A DNA stretch of 64,000 bases from Endomychus coccineus. Its lineage: Eukaryota; Arthropoda; Insecta; Coleoptera; Endomychidae. Below the pieces are notes generated by a model. The model saw only the letters and a program-made list of their open reading frames with translations. It was not told where the DNA came from and searched no databases. Below, one piece after another: positions 55,530 through 64,000 of the stretch (positions within the stretch are counted from its first letter, which is position 1; the number at the start of each line of letters is the position of its first letter). The translations under genes and the position numbers were made by a program. Location of the stretch: the NCBI GenBank assembly GCA_958510875.1, contig OY294070.1, positions 119,206,703-119,270,702 on the forward strand, in the 5' to 3' direction.

Positions 55530-56237
55530 TTATTTAATCAAATTAGTATAAATATGACTTAGATTTTGTGTGTCTACCCTATGATTAACAGATTTGGGGT
55601 CCCGTTTTATGTGAATCATCTCCAGGATAGATCTTCTATAATAATTGGTTTCCTTAGTTAAGATATTAACATTTTTGTAATCAAATTGATGGTTATAATC
55701 AAAGCAATGCTTAGCAAGGGCGGTGGAATTTTCTAAGTTGTTATTTCTTGTGCTATATTTATGGCCGTACATTCTTTTTTGTAAATATTGCTTAGAGATT
55801 CCAGTATGGGTTCCATCACAATCTAAACAATTCAATTTATACACTGTGTGGGTTTGTTTATCTTTGGGTATTAAAGGTTTTAGATTTGAGGAATATTTCC
55901 CAACACAGTTAGTAGGTTTATGCGCAACATTTATATCATACTTTTTCAAACATTTTTTGATTTTCTCTGAGGTCTCCGGAAAGTAAGGTAGAGTTATAAA
56001 ATTGTCTGTATTACCTTTTATGTTATTTTTATACGACGAACCATTATAGATTTTGTTTATTCTTTCTTTAATGATAGGATTGAAAAAAGTTTTTGGGTAG
56101 CCATTCAATTCTAGTGTATTGCGAACAATTTTTAAATTTTTGGGGCGGTCATCTGCGTGGGACAATTTTATCGCGCGATCTGTAAGGCTGTTTATGACAC
56201 TTTTTTTATAACAAGCTGGTGCAACGGAATTGAACAT
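55530..56237 (-). CDS. Penelope-like element C-terminal protein with GIY-YIG endonuclease
   Basis: 235 codons without a stop. The first part ('AIKLSHADDRPKNLKIVRNT', 'LELNGYPKTFFNP') is the thumb/linker region that follows the Penelope reverse transcriptase. 'FITLPYFPETSEKIKKCLKK' is the usual L-P-Y…S-E…L-K…Y linker. Then comes the endonuclease: 'VYKLNCLDCDGTHTGISKQY', with R and H/E positions following, 'STALAKHCFDYNHQFDY' and 'RRSILEMIHIKRDPKSVN'. The YIG tyrosine is replaced (H-T-G), so nicking activity is doubtful. The reverse transcriptase is missing upstream, where inverted terminal sequence begins at about 56330; the element is 5'-truncated. Confidence 0.75.
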   Translation of the reverse strand: MFNSVAPACYKKSVINSLTDRAIKLSHADDRPKNLKIVRNTLELNGYPKTFFNPIIKERINKIYNGSSYKNNIKGNTDNFITLPYFPETSEKIKKCLKKYDINVAHKPTNCVGKYSSNLKPLIPKDKQTHTVYKLNCLDCDGTHTGISKQYLQKRMYGHKYSTRNNNLENSTALAKHCFDYNHQFDYKNVNILTKETNYYRRSILEMIHIKRDPKSVNHRVDTQNLSHIYTNLIK

Positions 56238-56329
56238 TTATGAGTGACAGTTTTGAGGTTAGATTTCATAGAACTATCTTAAGCTTGATTAGTTGTTAGC
56301 AATAGAAATGAAACGTGAATCATAGAATA

Positions 56330-56830
56330 GCTAATTCATAAAATAATGATAGATATTCAGAATTGTATAATCTTAGAATAATGTCTCATGTATTTAATTA
56401 ACTATACGCAATCCATTTCGAATTCATAATTAGCCATACATTACTGTTTCACACAAACGATCCAATGTTTGCTACAATTCTAGTTGAATTATAAAAACAC
56501 AAGGCTGCAGACGCATTTCATCAATCGAAAGCATCTATTCTTTTCTAAATTACATAAAAACACTAATTAACAAAACAATTTTTGATAAAGATAATAAAAT
56601 ATTGTCGAAACGTCAATAAAGAAACTTTCTATTTTATTTTTAGTAATATGAAAGAACCAGAATGGCGTGAAAGATTTTTCTTTTTGGCGTTTCGATATTG
56701 TATTTATATCTTTATCAAAAATCTTTATGGTAATTAGTGTTCCCATGTAGTTTAGAAAAAAATAGATGAAATGCGTCTGCAGCCGACTTGTGTTTAGAAA
56801 TTAAAACTGCAGAACGATCCAATTTCTCAA
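56330..56830. repeat. inverted Penelope termini around 56650
   Basis: 56470-56625 and 56680-56830 are mirror copies (words TTTTTGATAAAGATAATAAA, ACACTAATTA, CTGCAGACGCATTTCAT). Each carries a decayed hammerhead-type core ('GATAAAGATAAT…GTCGAAACGTC'). The same family as the ends at 48.66-48.78 kb. Confidence 0.55.
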
Positions 56831-57849
56831 ACTAACATAATATTGTTCCATATGTTACTTGTTGCAAATATATGACTATTTCAATCATAATAGAGATGCT
56901 GGGAGTGATTTTGATTCGAATTTTGCTCGTAAACTATATTTTTCTCTGCTGGTACATACAAGTTATATCAACCGATTCTCATGTCAATAATTCATTTTAA
57001 CGTACTGAATATTTCGAAAAGTTATTAATCATAATTTACATCTTCAACTTTTATAATGGCAATATTGATTGATTATCTATCATGGATTATTATTGACTTA
57101 TTATGTGTTTTAATTCACTTGTTGCAGATATATAAATATTTTGATATAATATAGGTAATTATTTTTTATGCATATGTAAAGTCCTATAATATTGAATCTC
57201 AAGATAATCTAGATTTTTCGAATCGTTACTGATTTTGATTTGCTTTTTATTCGTATCTGTCTCCTTGTATTTGAATATTATGTCGGCTGATTTTTATGAA
57301 CCTAACAACGGTATTTACTTTTAATTCAAGTGGAATGATGTTATATTTCCTCTTTTCATATAACCTAACTAGCAATAATGTCCAGTGTCCCGTCCCTACT
57401 TATTAAATTCCTTACTTCCAAGAATTTCAAATAGAAAAAGTGATAATTTTTCTTTAGTTCGGGAAAATTCAAATGTATTATATAATTCTTTGAATAATAG
57501 AATCTTTAGAAATTTTAATACAGTGCAGTCAAGCTTAGATTCCCCTTGTATTCATATATTGTTAAATAGTATAAATAGACCGAAAAATCATAAAAAATGT
57601 CACCTTGATAAGGGAAACCTCGATTTTCAAACAGAGTTCAAAACTTTAGAATCAAGTTGAACAGTTTAATAAAACTAATAAAGAGTGAATTCTATAAAAC
57701 AAGAAATATCTACACGCAAAAATAATTCAAAGCTCAAATATTTTCAACAACTATTACATTAACGTGAGAAAAATTCAGATAGGCAAAACAATAAAAAGGA
57801 ATGTAACATAAAAATAGAGATATTAGTTACTGCTTATATTGTATAGAAA
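56831..57849 (+). other. unrecognised; possible N-terminal part of the next retrotransposon
   Basis: A 91-codon plus-strand ORF at 57385-57660 (polar, S/N-rich: 'SRPYLLNSLLPRISNRKSDN') has no domain I know. Its position before the RT remnant suggests it could be a fragment of the same element. Confidence 0.25.
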
Positions 57850-59240
57850 CTGACGTACAAGAAATAAAAACTATTATTTCGAAATTAGAAGATAAAAGTG
57901 TCCTGGTGATGATGGAATAAATAAAGTGTTTCCCTCCGCTCTAAAACTAGCTTTTATCAACCCATTGCATAAAGGGTAAGACAAATTGAAATGTATCAGC
58001 TACCGACCTATATCACTGATATCTAATATACTGAAAGTGTAATAAAAACTAGATTATCAAATTGTTTAAATTAAAATAAATTGTTGTCAGACTTCAAATT
58101 TGGTTTTAGGGAGACTAGATCCACACAAGACGCCATTGCGTTGTCAACAGATAAGGTTTATAAAGCACTGTATGCCAGTCAGTAGGCACTATGTGTCTTT
58201 GTGGATCTTACCAAGGCCTTCGACACAGTGTGTCATAAAAAACTATCAACGGTGTTCGAAGGAATTGGTATAAGTTCAAATCTGATGAAGAGTTACCTTC
58301 AAAATAGAGAGTAACGCGTCAACCTAAGTGTTACAATCAGCGGTTCAAAGGTAGTTGAATGTGGAGTACCTCTGGGTACTGTTCAAGGTACTTTACTTTT
58401 CAATATCTACATAAAAGATTCACTGTCGTTGCCTTTCCGTAGGAATTTTTATTTTCGCAGATGACTCTGCAGTTTTCACTTGGTAACTCATGGCAAGATG
58501 TTATTCGAAAAGCTGAAACTAATTTCAAATTTATTGAGGCATGGTTTAACTCAAATCGTTCAACTATAAACTTTAATAAAACCAAATACTTGCCTATTTC
58601 GACTACTAGGAATATATCTTATAAGTTTCAACCAGTTAAAATTGAATGTGATGATCTAGCAAACTTCATTCCAGTTACTTATCAATTCAAATATATAGGA
58701 GTGATAAAATGGGATATACACAATTAGAGGTCGTTTGAAAAAATTCCTTGTGGAATCTCAATTACGATAAGATATTATTGCTTGGAGGGGTGCACCCAAT
58801 ACATACCTCTCGAATCTTGACATAGTTAAAAAATTTATATTAAAGATTATTTGTCAAAAACAAAAAAAGGTATCCAACGAATGCCTTATTTAAAGAAACA
58901 ATGATCTTTGACTGACACAAATTTTTTTGCTTGACAGTAATTCTGAATCAAAAAAATATTTAAATAAATCTGAAGAAATTCAACATAATCAGAATAATAG
59001 ATATATAATATTCCTTACTAGTAACTAAAGCAATCAAAAAACAAAAACAAAGGTGGTTCTCTTTTCTTGGCCCTAGGATATTTAACAAACTTCCAACTGA
59101 TATGAAAAAATGTAAGTCCACTAATTCATTTGAATAAAATACAAAAAAATGGATTCAAAACCTTAGTACATCACAACTTCATGAAATGATTGATGTGAAA
59201 AATAGCTAGACGTTTTAACATAATATAAATCTCATCACAT
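57850..59240 (+). pseudogene. non-LTR reverse transcriptase remnant
   Basis: Across frames: 'SYRPISLIS', 'FGFRETRSTQDAIALS', 'VFVDLTKAFDTVCHKKL' (motif A), 'GVPLGTVQGTLLFNIYI' (motif B, with G-T-V-Q-G for G-T-V-L-G), 'FADDSAVF'-like words, 'WFNSNRSTINFNKTKYL', 'FKYIGV', and 'LPTDMKKCKSTNSF' near 59090-59135. Many stops and shifts mark an old copy. Its frames differ from the younger copies at 31 and 34.5 kb. Confidence 0.7.
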
Positions 59241-59727
59241 TTTTCAAATGATATACATTATATAGATACTGCATTTAAAATTTTATACTACAGATATAAT
59301 GCAATTATTTCAATGTAACTTAGTATTTACTTTTCTGCATTCACATACGTCAAAAATAGTGAATAAAACCTCACACACAGGATTTTATCCTTCTTGAGAA
59401 TTATTTTCAATCAAACCTAACATTTCATCGAAACTTTATTGTTAATCTCTACTATTAGTATGACTGTAACATTATTATATCGATGTATACTTGTTCATAA
59501 ATAAATTTTGCAGCTAAAAGAGTGAAATTGTGTTTTTGTAAACTAAATTAGTTAACTAATTATGAATTCACACATACATACTTTTTTTTAATTCAATTCG
59601 ACATATCATTCCATAATAACTCTTGAATTTAATATCACATACATGATTCATTCTGTAAAGTTTTAAGAATGTATAAGAATACATTTTTTTGAATTAAAAG
59701 CATCCATAAAATATAGTTTTCACTTAC
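59241..59727. other. AT-rich 3' flank of retrotransposon; donor side of intron 1
   Basis: No domain. The intron-1 donor GTAAGTG of the minus-strand neuropeptide gene begins at 59727. Confidence 0.35.
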
Positions 59728-59886
59728 CGGATATTCATCGTACTTGACTCCCAGTTGATAATCCATGTAATCATCAGCATTTCTTTCCGGGGTGGCACTT
59801 CTTCTGTCGACGACAAATCCCTCAGTCTCTAGATTCACGACAACCGCGAATATAACAATTTGTAAAATCATTGCCAATTTATCCAT
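59728..59886 (-). CDS. neuropeptide precursor, exon 1 with signal peptide (allatostatin-C family, probable)
   Basis: 53 codons from ATG (59884-59886), phase 0, ending at a textbook donor CCG|GTAAGTG. Residues 1-23 form a classical signal peptide: charged start 'MDKLAM', hydrophobic core 'ILQIVIFAVVVNL', then T-E-G. The rest is an acidic, tyrosine-rich propeptide start ('DDYMDYQLGVKYDEYP'). Joined to 1729-1884, the frame continues without a break into 'MIVPKKRTAM', giving the propeptide layout of allatostatin-C/CC precursors; the cyclic peptide itself would be in a further exon outside the window. Family assignment is moderate; that it is a secreted small precursor with an intron here is well supported. 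Confidence 0.65.
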
Positions 59887-60141
59887 TCCGTATTAAAATA
59901 TCCTTCCAGTTTCACTTAAATATCCATAATAAATCGTTTAGTCAGTAGTTAGAGGCGTTTAAAAGACGTTTCGGCCTGAGGGGGTTGATAGCGTTCGAGG
60001 AATTTAATTGGAAGAAGTGATGCGTGATATATGTTTGATAGTGTGTAAAGTGATTCGTAGATGGCGACAACGTAGCGCTTCGTTTGTTTGGGGTAGTTGA
60101 TGCAAGGGTAATACGATTGCGATGAGATTGTGTGTGTAAAC
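59887..60141 (-). other. probable 5' UTR of the neuropeptide gene
   Basis: 255 nt between the predicted transcription start and the ATG on the minus strand. Less AT-rich than the surroundings and without an upstream in-frame extension of the signal peptide. An intron within it cannot be excluded. Confidence 0.35.
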
Positions 60142-60173
60142 TGTAGCGAGTTGCGAAGTACATTGCTTTTATA
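60142..60173 (-). promoter_or_regulatory. core promoter: TATA box and initiator
   Basis: On the minus strand TATAAAAG (60173-60166) is followed 31 bp later by CTACAGTTT (A at 60142), close to the arthropod initiator T-C-A-G-T-T. The spacing is that of a TATA/Inr promoter and the position is right for the signal-peptide exon. Confidence 0.45.
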
Positions 60174-61473
60174 ATGCCCATTCTAGTCAACGCAAACGCG
60201 AACACTTAGTCCTCCTCCCTTCAAATTGATAATGCTCTTTCCTAAGTTCCTTTTGGATTTGTTGAATGGGCGAAACACGTCAACGAAGTTGAGACCGCGT
60301 AGGTTTTCATCTCGGTATAGCCAGAAATGCCAAGTACAGACACTCGACAAGCAGCTACAGGTGATAAAGCATACATCAGTTACAGGAATTAAGCGTTGAG
60401 GGTTGAAAATCTGAGAACGGGTTCTAGTTTTTACTTCTCTCACTATAGGTGGTATAAAGGAAATACCTACGTAATTGTGTAGCAATGCTGCCTTATTAAT
60501 TATCAATTAGAATTCATTTAGATATCAAACAAGTTGCTGAAATTCAAGCTCGTTTTAAGAACACCCATGAACGTTAATAGAAATAGGATATTCTTTGACA
60601 AGTCAAGTATATTAGTTCATTTCTTAGTTCGACCATCCCGTCATAAATTAATACATTTTATTCTTTGTATGTGTGGGATGGAAACGAAATGCATAGTCTC
60701 TGAATCCTTGTCAAGGAAGGATCATTATAATTTGTAAAATATCAACAAAGTCTAAGAGGTTCCTCACGGTTTCAATAGTAAATCATAATTACGTATTTAA
60801 CAGAAATGGTTCTAAAGAAAACAAGTGCTTCACAGTATATCGATCTTTAAGACATATTTCATGATCTAATTCGAAACAAAAGTGTTTTACCATGTCTTTT
60901 CCTTTGGAGCTACAATCTACTCACGTAACCATAACATAAGACTTGCAGGACGCGGTCGTTTCTTATTAAACTTCAGAATATTGACTTGATATAATTTTCA
61001 TTCATCCCTAAATTCAAGGAAGTCCGAATAAGGTCATAAAATTAAGGTCCCTTTCAACAAAAATAGAATAGTTCTTATGTATCCAGCTCACTAGATTGGG
61101 GTAAGTCTCCCTCTTATTGGGTAAAAGTTACTACCCCCAAACATATTGCTCGAATAGGAGGGGTTATCCAAGATTTAAAAAATAAACTCACCACACTAAA
61201 GTCAGTTATATTCTGACTTCTTGAGTTAAATCTTGCATTGACTATTTCACGAATCACTTAAATCATATTAGTTTTGCTTAACTCTCTACCCTAATACATC
61301 CGGACTGAGTTAGATTAGTTTTCCAATAGGATCTATGTAAGGTGATCCTTAATTTGAAATTTAGGATTACTTAGTTGTTTTCCAAGCTTAACATAATTTC
61401 TTAATTAATGCTTTAGTAGTAATCTTTTAACTTTTATATTTTTTATAATTGTTTGTTTCTTTATTATTATTAA
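60174..61473. other. upstream region, no recognisable gene
   Basis: Probably 5' regulatory DNA of the neuropeptide gene. ORFs at 60183-60506 (-) and 60534-60737 (+) have no known domains. Confidence 0.3.
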
Positions 61474-62150
61474 TTATTTTATATTTGTTTTGATTGAGAG
61501 TTTTTCTACTTCTTGTAATTTTGCGAATGCGGACCTGTGCGGCGGTGCGTTGTCCTGGTGAAAGTACACTTTTTTCTTTGCCGAATGCAGCCGCTTTCGC
61601 TTCAAATCGGCGTCAAATCGATCCAACGGGTGTGCATAATATACGCCGATGATCGTTTTGCCCTTTTCAAGGTAATCGATATAAACGGTACCATATGCAT
61701 CCCAAAAAACTGTCGCCATGACTTTGTTGGCCGATAAAAACACTTTGACCTTTCTCGGATTCGATTCGCCAGGACAAGTCCACTGTTTCGACTATTCTTT
61801 GGTTTCTGGTGTGTTGGAATGGATCTATCGCCAAACACTCCTTTGAAGTTGTCATACGGTCGCGCTTATTGTCAACATAGAGCAAATGCGACACCCATCT
61901 GGCAGATAGCTTTCTCATATTCAAAAATTCATGCAAAATGTTCCATACCCGTTCGGTTGAGATGCCCATGACCTCAGCAATCTCGTGCACTTCAACTCGA
62001 CGATCGTCCAATATCATACCGGATTTTATCGAGGCATTGTAACCTCAATTAGACGACCAGAACGTTCGGCTATCACAACTACCACAACGAAAATCACTTG
62101 TGAATCGTTCCAATCGATGGTGAAGAGTCCCCATAATGTTTAACAAGCGA
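61474..62150 (-). pseudogene. mariner transposase remnant
   Basis: Minus strand: 'VHEIAEVMGISTERVWNILH' (helix-turn-helix) and 'MRKLSARWVSHLL' (K-L-S/C-A-R-W-V-P linker) at 61990-61890. In other frames follow 'ANKVMATVFWDAYGTVYIDY' (second catalytic D in F-W-D) and 'VYFHQDNAPPHRSAFAKLQE'. The D-E-T-W-I segment with the first catalytic D is deleted, and frames shift at least twice. An inactive copy of the mauritiana/irritans type. Confidence 0.8.
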
Positions 62151-62609
62151 TGCTTTGGTTTACATAATGTTTTTTCCACGCAAGCAATAATATTTAATCA
62201 AGACGCGAAATTCACTCTATCCCATGTTTACAAAAATCATCAAGGTTGCTTGCTTTCGATGGGTCTGAAAATCTTAATGCGTTCTAGTTAAAGATGTTAT
62301 ATCACAAATGTCACATGGGATCTTCGATTGATGCGCCATCTGTTTTATTTTTCACCTTGCCCTCGTGAATCGAAATTCCCGTTCAACTGCAATGTAGAAA
62401 CCAACAACCGATTTGAGGAAATATTTCGTTTGCTATACTCACACCGTCTTAATGAATTTATCAATTGCATTAATTTAATCTGTGATCCTTGTAGATAATA
62501 CCAATGAAAACCTTTGCCTCAAAGAAGAAAAAACTCAAGGGAAAGTGATACTTCAAATTATCAGAATCTAGTTATGTTTGTTTCATCATTAGTATATTAA
62601 ATTATTGTA
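62151..62609. other. no recognisable feature
   Basis: 5' part of the mariner remnant (to about 62280) and AT-rich DNA. Confidence 0.3.
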
Positions 62610-62790
62610 CTGTTCGAAAAAATTGCATTCAATCTTATCATTATCGTTCTTTTGATTTGAATACTTCTATACGTTTATCATTATTCTTCTCAATATTTAC
62701 AATTTTAGTATTGTTGTAGTCGAAAGTATATCTTGTGTCATTCATGGGTTTATCCAGTGCGTAGTTTTTCTTACATTGAAATACACAAGT
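62610..62790 (-). pseudogene. Penelope C-terminal fragment
   Basis: The minus strand reads 'YTFDYNNTKIVNIEKNNDKR', the segment after the GIY-YIG core in the family seen at 49.1 and 54.8 kb. About 50 codons. Confidence 0.5.
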
Positions 62791-63635
62791 CGACCAGAGG
62801 CGCATTATATAAAATATTAGGACACTGGAATGTTGTTTACAAACTTACAAACGATGACGAGGAGGAACTGGATCATATTTAATTTCAAAGTTCACGTAGC
62901 TTATTTTTTTCCCAAATGAATTAATAATAGTCTACCCCCATACCTTCCCACTACTATAATTTCGGGCGTTCGTAGAAGGCCGCTTTTCTGGGAAAGAGAA
63001 CAAATAATCAACTATGTAGGAGTTTTCAGAGATAACCTTATTGTATTATATAATCTATGCCATGTTATGTTCAATAATTAAATGTATATCATTCTGCACC
63101 TTGTTACGGGAAAATTTTCAATTAGGGGAGAAATATATATTTTGATAATTCAATGAGAAAGTGATTCATTCACGTTTTAAAGTGAAAATTTAATCCAACA
63201 ATAAGTCAAATATACATTCCCAGACGTAGGTGTTGAATAATTTATTGGGGACAATACTTGAGCTGGAATGCAATGATTGATCTTCTTGGACACGTCCTCG
63301 TTCACAAATAGAATTATAAAATGCATTTTTTATGCAACAATATTTCAAATAATGACGTTGGAACATTGAATTTTATATTGTATACATATCGCACAGAGTG
63401 AGGCATTGGTGTGTCGAAGATCGAGATATTCGTTATTACAGAAGATACCAAATAAAGTTATCAACGAAAATTGTAGACATCTGTGAGCTTCACATTTTAA
63501 AACTATTTTATTAAGTACAAAGTACTCCATATTACTAGGGTGAAACAAATGCATTTTCTCAAATGAAACACACTATCATGCTGAATTTCTGGTCACCAGT
63601 ACGTAACAACATGTTTAATACTAATGAATGAACAT
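62791..63635. other. no recognisable feature
   Basis: AT-rich; nothing coding recognised. Confidence 0.3.
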
Positions 63636-64000
63636 GAACACCCACTTTGGAAGCAATTTTGCAACGCACTTTATTCAGTCATAACACTCTCATACAAGTT
63701 TATTTACTATTAAAAATACGTTCCAATCACGAGACAACACCTAAGGAACAGCTGTAACATAACATTTTCCACAAGAAACAGGGGAAACCCTAAATTGTAA
63801 TATTCACACTCAATACTGATTATACGACATTAAGATTAAATTGTACTGTCAAAAGCTACGCCTCTTCTCCAAGGACTAATTATATGTAAAAGTGAGAATG
63901 AAATCATGGTATTTGCAGTCCTTGCAAGTCTTCTTCATCCAACCAGAACATTCACTTTGTATGCCATTTTGCAACGCACTTTATTCAGTCATAACAGTCT
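63636..64000. repeat. direct repeat, ~310-bp period, running off the window
   Basis: 'GCAACGCACTTTATTCAGTC' with flanks 'CACTTTGGAAGCAATTTT' at 63661 recurs at 63971 ('CACTTTGTATGCCATTTT'), followed by ATAAC-CTCT in both. The second copy is cut by the window end, so this could be a tandem satellite or two ends of one element. Confidence 0.5.

Noticed and set aside
59942..60205. 87-codon minus-strand ORF upstream of the signal peptide exon
   Set aside because: Overlaps the predicted promoter and 5' UTR; no domain, signal peptide or relatives recognised.

Overview
This window looks like nuclear DNA of an insect: AT-rich, gene-poor and packed with arthropod-type transposable elements, a nuclear copy of mitochondrial DNA with the insect trnC-trnY-cox1 order, and two phase-compatible exons of what looks like an allatostatin-C-family neuropeptide precursor. 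The order of insect cannot be settled from the sequence.

The only host gene I can support is on the minus strand. A signal-peptide exon lies at 59728-59886, with a TATA/initiator-like core promoter near 60142-60173, and a second exon lies at 1729-1884. Both are flanked by splice signals and both are phase 0. If they are one gene, nearly the whole window is a single intron of about 58 kb, and the exon for the mature peptide lies beyond the left edge.

The centrepiece is a complete Polinton/Maverick-type element at 35263-46525 (11,263 bp). It has terminal inverted repeats of about 1.9-2.0 kb and a perfect 6-bp target duplication (TGTTTT). It is inserted in the 3' untranslated part of a non-LTR retrotransposon whose two halves remain on either side. 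All its genes are on the plus strand: packaging ATPase, a DUF8207-like protein, a fibre-like coiled-coil protein, an integrase with chromodomain, a phospholipase-A2 (VP1-like) protein, an adenain-like protease, a minor capsid (penton-like) protein, a small overlapping ORF and the major capsid protein. There is no protein-primed DNA polymerase B gene and no room for one, so this is a capsid-and-integrase set without its own polymerase. Two single-base frameshifts (PLA2 protein, minor capsid protein) and a missing ATG (protease) are the only breaks I see.

The rest of the intron is a mosaic of older elements. These include Penelope-like retroelements from several families (two copies keep complete hammerhead ribozyme motifs), non-LTR retrotransposon reverse transcriptase/RNase H and R2-like fragments, and a Helitron/Helentron. 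DNA transposons include hAT, pogo/Tigger, MULE-FLYWCH, mariner and other IS630-Tc1-mariner relatives. There are also fold-back elements with long inverted repeats, a large palindrome with tRNA-like ends, and a 0.6-kb nuclear mitochondrial segment. Repeats like those in the Polinton's inverted repeats recur at 52.3 kb.
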